Positions 44,501-50,940 of a DNA stretch of 64,000 nucleotides are shown here, one piece after another (within the stretch, counting starts at the first letter, position 1; every line of letters begins with the position of its first letter). The stretch spans positions 1 through 64,000 of the forward strand of contig JAILAA010000034.1 in the NCBI GenBank assembly GCA_024681875.1. Reading direction: 5' to 3'. Made by a program: the position numbers and the translations under genes. This DNA comes from Prevotella sp. (GTDB taxonomy: Bacteria > Bacteroidota > Bacteroidia > Bacteroidales > Bacteroidaceae). Below the pieces are notes generated by a model, which worked only from the letters and a program-made list of their open reading frames with translations, ran no database searches and had not been told where the DNA came from.

Positions 44501-44843
44501 GTGGCGTGTCGAGCCTGTAGAGGCCAGCCCCCAACAGCACAGCACCGCGACGTCCTTGCGCATCCGGTTTCATGCGGCTCACCTGGTCTATTGCCTGTTG
44601 GATAAGTGGCGAGCAGTCACCCTCCTGCCACGCCACGCCGACTGCCACAGGCACGTCGGGCAATGCCTCGTTGCTGGCACGGTAGCCGCAGGTGGAATAG
44701 TCCATCGGGATATATACCTCTTTTTTGGGCGCAGCATCGATGAAACCGCAGAAAATGAGGCAAAGCAGGGTGGTGAACAACAACTTTCCCCTTCCTTCGA
44801 GGGGAGGGGTAAGGGTAGATGCTGTATTGTGATAATGCTTCAT
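41553..44843 (-). CDS. Large secreted beta-helix/DUF6298-like protein (putative polysaccharide-active)
   Basis: 1096 residues from ATG 44843. The signal peptide has an n-region enlarged by a repeat (TLTPPLEGRGKLLF, residues ~8-22) before the hydrophobic core. Residues ~85-520 look like a pectate-lyase-type right-handed beta-helix (GVVLRGASRDETILVKHG, VENLTMESAKNEWNTKDED). Residues ~595-1090 look like the (beta/alpha)-barrel-type part of DUF6298 proteins (LWYDLRRTDHERVRRADGDV; RIFMAEQFYDETDSVLRPLH). The family name is from memory. Four in-frame repeat inserts are visible at ~8-19, ~176-187, ~539-577 and ~751-807; the last two carry the same LVGRGG and KGVQANCPPPYKGG-type sequence. Substrate unknown. 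Confidence 0.82.
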   Translation of the reverse strand: MKHYHNTASTLTPPLEGRGKLLFTTLLCLIFCGFIDAAPKKEVYIPMDYSTCGYRASNEALPDVPVAVGVAWQEGDCSPLIQQAIDQVSRMKPDAQGRRGAVLLGAGLYRLDTPLRINASGVVLRGASRDETILVKHGFDRGALLYIEGSADTHPADTLCFITDSIPAGSTAISLKSLTSHLTPLTSHFRITILRPCTWEWIDHLGMRDFGGGLDYTGWKPTDIELRWDRTITDVRNDSLILDAPLTTSISPEFGGAHILVGHHGGELTECGVENLTMESAKNEWNTKDEDHCWDAIFMEYARDCWVDGVNFRHFAGSAVNLQLHTSRITVEDCIAQEPVSEIGGWRRQVFLTRGQQTLFQRCVSREGIHDFAAGFCAAGPNAFVQCEGEKSLGFSGGIGSWAAGLLFDIVNIDGHDLCFKNLEQFQFGTGWNTANSMFWQCTASTIWCYSPDKDNRCSGHGCWGTLTGNAEWTSSNDHVQPRSLFYAQLEARIGDNGPKALLLPMNTNATSSPTEEQAMQMAMESLTTPRLTMEEWIKRLSPSPSLVGRGGITSSLEKTGVQANCPPPYKGGTGGESGASFFGGPGNQYNIPWWSGRVKDNFVLRDAKPAITRFVPGREGTGWTDRIDSVVTFLVDGHYSSLSHNYGLWYDLRRTDHERVRRADGDVWAPFYEQPFSRSGVGTAWDGLSCYDLTRPNQWYWSRLREFADKAAAHDILLFHHHYFQHNILEAGAHWVDCPWRPVNNINYGTSRPTPSRLSPNPSLVGRGGDTPKAESAQKKGVQANCPPPYKGGVGGESGGGESGGSALPFPEPVPFAGDKRIFMAEQFYDETDSVLRPLHRQYIRMCLDELKDQPNVVHLISAEYTGPLHFTRFWLQTIAEWEEETGRHPLIALSCTRDAQDSIMADPELSRVVDIIDIRYWHYNTQGLWAPRAGRNMAPRQWMRKERVGKTGFKEAYDAVLEMRQKYPDKSVTFFSQQYPQYGWAILMAGGSLPNVPLQAGVGNPYHDELLRAIPQMKPMEADGCVALGSATEGYLLYAQGDTVSLSIESGTYNLFSIDASTGRVTLLQKKLKVNETFLRTGLHNGQVLWLKRR
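42422..42589. repeat. 168-bp in-frame palindromic element (copy 1) in the DUF6298-like gene
   Basis: Outer arms GCAGACCCACC / GGTGGGTCTGC; core 42449-42571 with GACTCTCCCCCA...TGGGGGAGAGTC and inner CCCTCCCTTGTAGGGAGGG hairpin. It shares an identical run of ~40 bp (through GCAATTTGCTTGCACGCCC) with copy 2 at 43111-43225. 168 bp equals 56 codons. Confidence 0.93.
43111..43225. repeat. 115-bp in-frame palindromic element (copy 2) in the DUF6298-like gene
   Basis: Arms GACTCTCCCCCAG / CTGGGGGAGAGTC at the ends, inner hairpins CCCTCCCTTGTAGGGAGGG and CCCTCCCTACAAGGGAGGG, and the shared GCAATTTGCTTGCACGCCC. Same length as the element at 10734-10848. Confidence 0.93.
44281..44315. repeat. GGTGAGAGG-type insert in the DUF6298-like gene
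   Basis: TGTGAGGTGAGAGGTGTGAG and following GTGAGAGG words, translated as LTSHLTPLTSHF on the minus strand. Confidence 0.8.
44785..44818. repeat. Hairpin mini-element in the signal-peptide region of the DUF6298-like gene
   Basis: CCCCTTCC and GGGGAGGGG around TTCGA, with GTAAGGGTAGAT beyond. It is translated as STLTPPLEGRGK in the n-region of the signal peptide. Confidence 0.75.
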
Positions 44844-44857
44844 CGAAAACTCTGCTG

Positions 44858-44889
44858 CAAAGGTACAAATAAGCGAGAAGAAAACCAAA
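44858..44889 (-). promoter_or_regulatory. Promoter for the DUF6298-like gene
   Basis: Minus-strand TTTG (44889-44886), 20-bp spacer, TACCTTTG (44865-44858). The leader before ATG 44843 would be ~10 nt, which also argues against the longer ORF start. Confidence 0.78.
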
Positions 44890-45167
44890 TATATTTACAA
44901 AAAAGCCAATTAACTACCCTCAAATTTTAAAAATTCTCCACCAAAAAATTTCCGGTGGAAAAAAGTACCGTATTTCTGATCTTTGCCTATCTTTCAGATA
45001 ATCAGCTAGATAGTGTGTTTTTTGAAATATTTTCAGTTGCGGCGAACTTGCCCGTAAAAAAATCTAACGGTAGATTTTTTTACGCGGAGGCCCCTTTTTG
45101 AAAAAAGTAGCTCTTTGGTAAAATTGCGAAAGACGTTTTTACTCTTAAAAATGACCTCTAAAGATAC
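44890..45167. other. Gene-free region with hairpins and a shared noncoding motif
   Basis: No supportable gene. It holds a CCACC/GGTGG inverted repeat (~44939-44965) and a perfect 14-bp inverted repeat CGTAAAAAAATCTA / TAGATTTTTTTACG (45053-45066, 45071-45084). The latter runs into GATTTTTTTACGCGGAG (45073-45089), which recurs at 55082-55098. Confidence 0.7.
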
Positions 45168-45203
45168 AAAAGCTGCACATTTTTTATCAAATGTGCAGCT
45201 TTT
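45168..45203 (-). terminator. Terminator downstream of the amidase gene
   Basis: Perfect 15-bp stem (AAAAGCTGCACATTT / AAATGTGCAGCTTTT) with a 6-nt loop, ending in T runs on both strands. It lies 105 bp after the amidase stop. Confidence 0.8.
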
Positions 45204-45307
45204 TGAAGCTAATTTCCTGTCCCGAATGAGGCACTTTCGTCATTTTTCAGTCTCTTCCCGTTCTAGTTTGACGTTTTTCGCGTGCCTGTTTTTGCGGTAA
45301 TTTTTCT

Positions 45308-45733
45308 TTACATATTTCGTGGTAATGATTCTTTATCAAACTCTGCGTGCACATCGAAGCATGGACATGCCTTGGCAGCGAAGTCACGATGACCGTAGAC
45401 TTGTGCCTCGGGGAATTGCTGGCGCAGACGGGCGATGAGTTCACGTAGAGCCTGACGCTGTGCCTCGGTACGAGTGTCCTTCGGACGCATGTAGGCATCG
45501 AGGCCTCCGACGTAGCAAACACCGATGGAATGGGCATTATGATCCTTGCAGTGGGCACCGCTGCGCCACAGCGGGCGACCTTCGCAGACGGTGCCGTCGA
45601 GCAGTATGAGATAGTGATAGCCAATGCCGAAGAAGCCGCGCTGACGATGCCAGCTGTCGACGTCGGTCAAGGTATGCCAGCGTCCTTCGGGTGTGGCCGT
45701 GCAGTGCACGATGATTTCAGTGATTCGTCTCAT
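45308..45733 (-). CDS. N-acetylmuramoyl-L-alanine amidase (amidase_2/PGRP type)
   Basis: 141 residues, no signal peptide. The fold's zinc ligands are visible: IIVHCTATPEG (His), and VYGHRDFAAKACPCFDV (His and Cys). HSIGVCYVGGLD is the conserved strand of the family. It cleaves the amide bond between MurNAc and L-Ala. Small stand-alone versions like this are common in Bacteroidales and may be phage-derived or used in competition; nothing else here looks phage-like. It follows a hypothetical gene by 32 bp. Confidence 0.92.
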   Translation of the reverse strand: MRRITEIIVHCTATPEGRWHTLTDVDSWHRQRGFFGIGYHYLILLDGTVCEGRPLWRSGAHCKDHNAHSIGVCYVGGLDAYMRPKDTRTEAQRQALRELIARLRQQFPEAQVYGHRDFAAKACPCFDVHAEFDKESLPRNM

Positions 45734-45765
45734 GTCTATAAAAATGTATGGATCATTGAATTACA

Positions 45766-46167
45766 TTAGAGTAGGATGCAGTCTTTGGCGCGGACAAGGA
45801 AGAAGTGCATGTCGGCTATGTCGAGATGATTACGCAGATGGGCGATCATGCGCTGTGTGTCCTCTCGGCCCAGCCAGCTGTAGACAAATAGCTGCCAACG
45901 CGGACGGTCGTAGCCTTTGTGACGTACACCGTCGAAGGCAGCTGGCATAACTACCACTTGTATGGCGCTGTGGTGGGTGACTTCGTGGGTGACAGGCTGC
46001 AGCACGGCCAGGCGTGTGCTGCGCATACAACCTGAGGAGGCATGTATGGCCATCAGCTGTTGCTGACCCTCGTTGTGCAACCAGTTCAGGCAGATGTTGA
46101 CGACGTAGAGTTTCTTCTGACAGGCGTTGGTGAATGCGTTGCGAGTCTCTTCTTGATTCTTTTTCAT
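45766..46167 (-). CDS. Hypothetical protein upstream of the amidase gene
   Basis: 133 residues from ATG 46167 (MKKNQEETRNAFTNACQKKL). A helical start is followed by a strand-rich part (HHSAIQVVVMPAAFDGVRHK; RPRWQLFVYSWLGRED) and a helix-strand end (NHLDIADMHFFLVRAKD). No signal peptide and no recognised family. A TACCTTTG box at 46254-46247 supports expression from this start. A longer ORF in another frame (45830-46249) is Arg/His/Ser-rich and looks like a shadow. Probably co-transcribed with the amidase. Confidence 0.6.
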   Translation of the reverse strand: MKKNQEETRNAFTNACQKKLYVVNICLNWLHNEGQQQLMAIHASSGCMRSTRLAVLQPVTHEVTHHSAIQVVVMPAAFDGVRHKGYDRPRWQLFVYSWLGREDTQRMIAHLRNHLDIADMHFFLVRAKDCILL

Positions 46168-46246
46168 GGTGATAATAAACTTTAGGATGAGCGAGCCGCC
46201 GGTGCAGGGGCGCCTTCCTGCCGACGTGCTTTTTGCTTTTCGTCTG

Positions 46247-46254
46247 CAAAGGTA
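46247..46254 (-). promoter_or_regulatory. Minus-7 box for the hypothetical/amidase pair
   Basis: Minus-strand TACCTTTG, ~80 bp before ATG 46167. No clear TTG box at the standard distance. Confidence 0.5.
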
Positions 46255-46387
46255 TGGCGGAAAAGTGAGCACATCGGGAAATAGAGGAAAAAGAACAGAA
46301 TAATAGGTGTGGCAGCTTAACAAACGGTGGAAAAACGGCGAAATAGGCAGAAAAAAGGCATTTTCGATTAAAAATCAGGACAAAAAG

Positions 46388-46418
46388 TTGGAGGGAACGT
46401 AAAAAAGCAGTACCTTTG
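46388..46418 (+). promoter_or_regulatory. Promoter for rpsO
   Basis: TTG (46388-46390), 20-bp spacer, TACCTTTG (46411-46418). It leaves a leader of ~105 nt. Confidence 0.78.
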
Positions 46419-46423
46419 CACCG

Positions 46424-46528
46424 CTTTTCGGAAAACCCGAACCATTTGAGGCTGTGAAGCAGCTGCGATTAAAGGCTGTGAACGACTGAAAGATGGAATG
46501 AGCACACAATTATTTAATCACAAACGTC
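46424..46528 (+). promoter_or_regulatory. rpsO leader with repeats, possible S15 autoregulatory site
   Basis: The leader contains a TTCGG/CCGAA hairpin (46427-46441) and two copies of AGGCTGTGAA (46449-46458, 46473-46482). S15 controls its own translation through leader RNA in several bacteria; a binding site here is only a suggestion. Confidence 0.35.
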
Positions 46529-46798
46529 ATGTATTTAGACAAAGAAAAGAAACAGGAAATTTTCTCGCAGTATGGCCAGTCGGCTACGGACACAGGCTCA
46601 GCAGAGAGCCAGATTGCTCTCTTCACCTATCGCATCAAGCACTTGACTGAGCACCTGAAGAAGAATCACAAGGACTATGGCACTGCCCGTTCACTGACGA
46701 AGCTCGTCGGTCGTCGCCGCAAGATGCTGAAGTATCTTTACCAGAACGATATCGAGCGCTATCGCGCCATCATCAAGGCTCTGGGTCTGCGCAAGTAA
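46529..46798 (+). CDS. rpsO: 30S ribosomal protein S15
   Basis: 89 residues, the standard length. Family sequence throughout: TGSAESQIALFTYRI, LTEHLKKNHKDYGTARSL, LVGRRRKMLKYL and RYRAIIKALGLRK. It binds 16S rRNA in the platform of the small subunit. Single-gene transcript with its own promoter and terminator. Confidence 0.98.
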   Translation: MYLDKEKKQEIFSQYGQSATDTGSAESQIALFTYRIKHLTEHLKKNHKDYGTARSLTKLVGRRRKMLKYLYQNDIERYRAIIKALGLRK

Positions 46799-46816
46799 TT
46801 GCCTGTCTTCACTATT

Positions 46817-46853
46817 GCGCCTCCCGCCACTGGCTGGGGGCGCTTTTCTTTTG
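46817..46853 (+). terminator. rpsO terminator
   Basis: GCGCCTCC (46817-46824) pairs with GGGGGCGC, and GCC/GGC inside around a 3-nt loop, followed by TTTTCTTTT. Confidence 0.9.
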
Positions 46854-46875
46854 TCTGTGAGGTTGGGGGAGAACG

Positions 46876-47118
46876 TCAGGGAACGGGGTCGTAGCCGGAG
46901 CCGCCCCAGGGATGGCAGCGCAGGATGCGGCGGACGGCAAGGTACATGCCCTTGAAAGGACCATGCTTTTTAATGGCCTCCTTGGCATATTGTGAACATG
47001 TGGGAGTGAATCGGCAGGCTGGTGGCGTGAATGGGCTGATGCAGCGCTGATAGAAAAGAATAGGTAGCAGTAGCAGCCATTTCAGGGGCCAGCAGACGAT
47101 TTTCCAGATTTGCTTCAT
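46876..47118 (-). CDS. yidD: Membrane protein insertion efficiency factor YidD
   Basis: 80 residues from ATG 47118. The YidD core is plain: [23 protein letters not shown] and [14 protein letters not shown] with the conserved cysteines. It assists YidC-dependent insertion of inner-membrane proteins. It overlaps the rnpA stop by 4 bp (ATGA), the classical rnpA-yidD arrangement. Confidence 0.96.
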   Translation of the reverse strand: MKQIWKIVCWPLKWLLLLPILFYQRCISPFTPPACRFTPTCSQYAKEAIKKHGPFKGMYLAVRRILRCHPWGGSGYDPVP

Positions 47119-47642
47119 GTGGCGGATTTTACTTGCTTTTCGGTCATGGCGTCTGCGATGCGCCGTAGGATGGTGACTACGCGTTTCTCTACCTCTGATG
47201 TGGGTAGATGGTTGTCGGACATCCAGATGAAGGCCAAGGCTACGCACTTGTTGGCTTCGACGTTTTCAGCAAGAAGCGTCTTGTGCTTGCGGAAGCCCTC
47301 GCGCAGCTGCCGTTTTACGCGATTGCGGTCAACGGCGTGCTTGAACCGACGCTTTGGCACACTGAGCAACAGCTGTGTTTTTGCCACGGACTTACACGAA
47401 CTCACATGGTTTTCTTCTTTTGCCACGGACTTACACGGACTCACATGGTTTTCTTCTTCCAAGGATTGCGATGGATGGTCACGGATAATATAGACGGCAC
47501 GTAAAGGGAAAGCGGTCAGTGAATGACTCTGACCGCCTGTAAATAGCTCGTCTATCAGCTTCTGGCTGACGATACGCTCCAGTTTTGAAAAACCTTGTTT
47601 CTCCAAAGTCCGTTTTTTTCCGTGTTCCTTCGTTGCCAACAA
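47115..47642 (-). CDS. rnpA: Ribonuclease P protein component with repeat insertion
   Basis: 175 residues from TTG 47642 (no suitable ATG; the exact start is uncertain). RnpA signatures: [40 protein letters not shown] (the RNR motif region, in two parts) and a final helix. The protein component helps the RNA subunit of RNase P mature tRNA 5' ends. At residues ~62-88 two tandem 13-residue units ([13 protein letters not shown] and [13 protein letters not shown]) are inserted between the strands AVYII and LLLSV, making it ~35 residues longer than usual. It sits between hemD and yidD. Confidence 0.92.
   Translation of the reverse strand: MLATKEHGKKRTLEKQGFSKLERIVSQKLIDELFTGGQSHSLTAFPLRAVYIIRDHPSQSLEEENHVSPCKSVAKEENHVSSCKSVAKTQLLLSVPKRRFKHAVDRNRVKRQLREGFRKHKTLLAENVEANKCVALAFIWMSDNHLPTSEVEKRVVTILRRIADAMTEKQVKSAT
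47379..47456. repeat. Two 39-bp tandem repeats inside rnpA
   Basis: Units 47379-47417 and 47418-47456 begin TTTTGCCACGGACTTACACG and differ at one base. 39 bp keeps the frame. The word GGACTTACACGG also occurs at 29724-29736. Confidence 0.95.
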
Positions 47643-47655
47643 GAAAGATCTGTGG

Positions 47656-48405
47656 CTACTCGTCCTGCATCAGCAGGAAATGCTGCAGGGCACCCGTCAT
47701 GGATGGATATTTCTCACTGGGGGCTTGAAGGTCAAGGCGCAGACCGGCTTCCTGGGCTGCCTTGGCCGTGGCAGGTCCGAAGGTGGCAATGGCTATCTTG
47801 CCCTGGTCGAAGTTGGGAAAGTTCTTCATCAGAGACTCAATGCCTGAAGGGCTGAAGAACACCAGCATATCATAATCGAAGGTCTTCACCTCATCTTCAG
47901 TGAAGTCGTTGCTCACCGTCTTGTACATGACGCACTCCTTGTGCACGAGTTTCTTCGAATCTAACAGCTTAGTCAACGTGTCATTGTGCACGTCGCTCAT
48001 CGGAACGAGATAGCGCTCCGTCTTGTGCTTCACCATCGTGGGCAACAGGTCGTCCACACGGCCGGTCGTACCGAAGAATACCTTGCGCTTGCGGTACTGC
48101 ACATATTTCTGAATATAAAGTGCTATGGTTTCCGTGACGCAGAAATACTTCATATCCTCAGGGATATTGCACCGCAGCTCCTTGGCCAGCGTGAAAAAAT
48201 GATCAATGGCGTGTCTTGAGGTGAAGACGATGGCTGTATAGTCGAGGATGTTCACTCTCTGTGTGCGGAACTCGCGTGCCGTCAAGCCCTCAACCTTGAT
48301 GAAAGGCCTAAACACAAGTTCTGTGCCAAAGCGCTCAGCTATGTCAAAATAGGGAGACTTCTCACTCGTGGGTTTTGGCTGGGAAACCAGAATCTTTTTA
48401 ATCAT
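47656..48405 (-). CDS. hemD: Uroporphyrinogen-III synthase
   Basis: 249 residues. Two alternating Rossmann-like halves typical of HemD: ILVSQPKPTSEKSPYFDIAE, DYTAIVFTSRHAIDHFF, MKYFCVTETIALYI, then FDYDMLVFFSPSGIESL and IAIATFGPATAKAAQEAGL. It closes hydroxymethylbilane into uroporphyrinogen III in tetrapyrrole synthesis. Its place after a DUF4271 gene and before rnpA is, to my knowledge, conserved in Bacteroidales. Confidence 0.92.
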   Translation of the reverse strand: MIKKILVSQPKPTSEKSPYFDIAERFGTELVFRPFIKVEGLTAREFRTQRVNILDYTAIVFTSRHAIDHFFTLAKELRCNIPEDMKYFCVTETIALYIQKYVQYRKRKVFFGTTGRVDDLLPTMVKHKTERYLVPMSDVHNDTLTKLLDSKKLVHKECVMYKTVSNDFTEDEVKTFDYDMLVFFSPSGIESLMKNFPNFDQGKIAIATFGPATAKAAQEAGLRLDLQAPSEKYPSMTGALQHFLLMQDE

Positions 48406-48414
48406 CAGAATGTC

Positions 48415-49188
48415 TTAATAATTTACTTTCAAAATGTGTGCCAACATGAGCCAAGCACCGCCGAAGGCGAGCAAAGGCGTCATTTCGAGGGCACAAAAGT
48501 ACAAAATATTTTGTAAAAAAAGAATCTTTTGTCTAAAAAAGATGACCTGACTCTTGTAAAAAGATAGCATTTTGTTTAAAAATAGAACAAAAATGAAGCA
48601 ATATGAAGCGATTTCTACAGAAAGTCCGAGGTATACCACCATGAGTAACAAGGGCATCGTCAGTAGTTCTTCGAAGGCAGTAAGGATGAAATATACAGTA
48701 TTCCAATGTAAACTTTTTTTACTGCCGAAGAGCACATTGTTCACTATGCTGTATATGAACCATTTCAGGAGAAAATAGACTGTGAAGGCGGCGAAGAAGA
48801 TGGCGATGATAGCGATGGTGCTTTTGATGGCGAAGGAGCCTTCCACCATGCTGGCGGTATAGACGAAAGAGCTAAGCGACATGATGACGCATGTCATTGT
48901 TGCGAAGAAAAGCAACAGGGGCGTAACGCGTGCCGGAACGTCAGCGTCTTCTGTCGTTGGAGGGAAGAAGAAATTCCTGATCAGGCTTTTGATAGTGTGC
49001 ATGTAGCTGCCGATGATGACAGCCAGTAATAAGATGCTCACCACAAATAACAGCGTGAACATGTCGTCATGCCGCACGCTGTAGGGTCGTGGCGTTCCTA
49101 TCACTCCTTCTACGAATGAGTTGACGTGGAAGGTGATGACGCTGCTATCTGCTTCAGATACCGAATTCGCGGCGAATGTCGTCCACAC
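48415..49188 (-). CDS. DUF4271 integral membrane protein
   Basis: 257 residues if started at GTG 49188, overlapping metK by 35 bp; no ATG lies before the conserved [12 protein letters not shown] segment. It has about six transmembrane helices ([52 protein letters not shown] and so on). The conserved region before the first helix and the end ([14 protein letters not shown]) match DUF4271. Function unknown. It ends 9 bp before hemD. Confidence 0.85.
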   Translation of the reverse strand: MWTTFAANSVSEADSSVITFHVNSFVEGVIGTPRPYSVRHDDMFTLLFVVSILLLAVIIGSYMHTIKSLIRNFFFPPTTEDADVPARVTPLLLFFATMTCVIMSLSSFVYTASMVEGSFAIKSTIAIIAIFFAAFTVYFLLKWFIYSIVNNVLFGSKKSLHWNTVYFILTAFEELLTMPLLLMVVYLGLSVEIASYCFIFVLFLNKMLSFYKSQVIFFRQKILFLQNILYFCALEMTPLLAFGGAWLMLAHILKVNY

Positions 49189-50410
49189 GGTCCAGCTTCT
49201 CCCAAGTAAATAGTTCCACGTCGATGGTCTTCGTCTCGTGATAATGGCTGGTGAACGTCTTCTTCACCACTTCAGACTGGCGTCCCATGTGTCCGTAGGC
49301 CGCAGTCTCAAGGAACATGGGCTGGCGCAACTTCAGGGTGCGCTCGATGGCTTTCGGACGCAGGTCGAATAACTTCTCAATGCGCTGGGCTATCTCGCCG
49401 TCACTCATGTTTACGTGTGAGCGTCCGTAGGTGTTGACGTAAATGTTCATGGGCTTGGCCACGCCGATAGCGTAGCTTACCTGTACGAGCATCTCGTCAG
49501 CCACGCCGGCGGCCACCATGTTCTTCGCAATGTGGCGTGCGGCGTAGGCAGCGCTGCGGTCTACCTTCGACGAGTCCTTGCCGCTGAAGGCGCCGCCGCC
49601 GTGGGCGCCCTTGCCGCCGTAGGTGTCGACGATAATCTTGCGCCCTGTCAGGCCCGTGTCGCCGTGCGGGCCGCCAATGACGAACTTACCCGTGGGGTTG
49701 ACGTAGTATTTGATGTCGTCGCCGAAGAGGTCGAGGACTTTCTTCGAGTGTATCTGCTCTTTTACGCGCGGTATCAAGATGTTGATGACGTCGTGGCGGA
49801 TGGTGTCCTGCATGGTCTGGTCGTCGGCGAATTCGTCGTGCTGCGTAGAGACGACGATGGTGTCGATGCGTTCTGGGATGCCTTCGTCGCTGTACTGCAC
49901 CGTCACCTGGCTCTTCGCGTCGGGGCGCAGGTAGGTCATCACTTGGCCCTCCTTGCGAATCTGGGCCAGCGTGCGCATCAGCAGATGGGCCAAGTCGAGA
50001 CTGACGGGCATCAGGCTCTCTGTCTCATTCGTGGCATAGCCGAACATCATGCCCTGGTCGCCAGCGCCTTGGTCGTCGTCGTTCTCGCGGTCCACGCCAC
50101 GGTTGATGTCCTGGCTCTGCTCGTGTATGGCGGTGAGGATGCCGCACGAGTCGCCGTCGAACTGATATTCGGCCTTCGTGTAACCAATCTTCTTGATGGT
50201 ATTGCGTGCGATGGTCTGGAGGTCTATGTATACGTCGCTGCGAACCTCGCCCATGATGACCACCTGCCCTGTGGTAACGAAAGTCTCGCAGGCCACGCGT
50301 GCTGACGGGTCATAGGCCAGGAACTGGTCAAGGATGGCGTCGCTGATCTGGTCGGCCACTTTGTCGGGGTGCCCCTCCGACACTGATTCTGATGAGAAAA
50401 AATATGCCAT
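49154..50410 (-). CDS. metK: S-adenosylmethionine synthetase
   Basis: 418 residues. MetK signatures: [50 protein letters not shown] and [19 protein letters not shown] (P-loop) in order. It makes SAM from methionine and ATP. No SAM riboswitch was seen in the 40-bp gap upstream; it probably shares the transcript of the VanZ-like gene. Confidence 0.97.
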   Translation of the reverse strand: MAYFFSSESVSEGHPDKVADQISDAILDQFLAYDPSARVACETFVTTGQVVIMGEVRSDVYIDLQTIARNTIKKIGYTKAEYQFDGDSCGILTAIHEQSQDINRGVDRENDDDQGAGDQGMMFGYATNETESLMPVSLDLAHLLMRTLAQIRKEGQVMTYLRPDAKSQVTVQYSDEGIPERIDTIVVSTQHDEFADDQTMQDTIRHDVINILIPRVKEQIHSKKVLDLFGDDIKYYVNPTGKFVIGGPHGDTGLTGRKIIVDTYGGKGAHGGGAFSGKDSSKVDRSAAYAARHIAKNMVAAGVADEMLVQVSYAIGVAKPMNIYVNTYGRSHVNMSDGEIAQRIEKLFDLRPKAIERTLKLRQPMFLETAAYGHMGRQSEVVKKTFTSHYHETKTIDVELFTWEKLDRVDDIRREFGI

Positions 50411-50450
50411 GATTATCTTTGTCCTTATGTGACTTTTTTTCTATGAAAAA

Positions 50451-50837
50451 TTAGTGCTTCATCTTCCAGATAAGCAGTCCTACACCCACGGCCAAGGTTA
50501 CGCCGGTGCTGTTGGCTGCGAAGTCCAGCCACTCGCCCTGTCGCGTTGTAGTGCAATACTTTTGCAGCAGTTCCAGCAGACCACTCATCAGGATAGGGCC
50601 AAGCCAGGCCAGGATGAACAGTTTCCAGAAATGCAGGCGGTCATGACATCGGGCATACTCCAGCCACATGACTGAGCATGTGCCGCCGTACATGACCAGG
50701 TGTGTCCATTTGTCGATGAAGGGTACGTCATCCATTGGCGTCTCAGGCATGACGATGAACAGCGACAGGTACCATACCAGTGCCAGACAAAGAAGCGTCA
50801 GCGGATAATGGCTCAACAGGTAGCGGAAGCGGTTCAT
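50451..50837 (-). CDS. VanZ-like membrane protein
   Basis: 128 residues from ATG 50837 (MNRFRYLLSHYPLTLLCL). Four transmembrane segments with VanZ-like features: a FIDKWTHLVMYGG segment after helix 1-2 and EWLDFAANSTGVTLAVGVG at the end. Function unknown in this branch. It appears to be the first gene of the metK-DUF4271-hemD-rnpA-yidD transcript, with a divergent promoter region shared with the symporter gene. Confidence 0.85.
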   Translation of the reverse strand: MNRFRYLLSHYPLTLLCLALVWYLSLFIVMPETPMDDVPFIDKWTHLVMYGGTCSVMWLEYARCHDRLHFWKLFILAWLGPILMSGLLELLQKYCTTTRQGEWLDFAANSTGVTLAVGVGLLIWKMKH

Positions 50838-50864
50838 TTCGGATGGGTCGTTAAAATTTGACTG

Positions 50865-50872
50865 CAAAAGTA
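50865..50872 (-). promoter_or_regulatory. Minus-7 box for the VanZ-like/metK operon
   Basis: Minus-strand TACTTTTG, ~28 bp before the start codon. Confidence 0.55.
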
Positions 50873-50895
50873 CAAAAAATCTTTCAATAAGTACG

Positions 50896-50923
50896 TTGAA
50901 ACGGAGAAAAAAATGTACTTTTG
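50896..50923 (+). promoter_or_regulatory. Promoter for the sodium symporter gene
   Basis: TTG (50896-50898), 17-bp spacer, TACTTTTG (50916-50923). The spacing is a little short. Confidence 0.6.
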
Positions 50924-50940
50924 CAGGCAAATGATGACAG

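Noticed and set aside
45308..46167. Prophage remnant around the amidase
   Set aside because: No integrase, structural or lysis-module gene is nearby; a lone amidase is common in Bacteroidales.
45830..46249. 139-aa minus-strand ORF overlapping the hypothetical gene
   Set aside because: Composition dominated by Arg, His and Ser with no plausible secondary structure; the other frame (45766-46167) reads as a normal protein and has a suitable start.
50411..50450. SAM riboswitch or other leader control before metK
   Set aside because: Only 40 bp separate metK from the upstream gene and no structure was seen.
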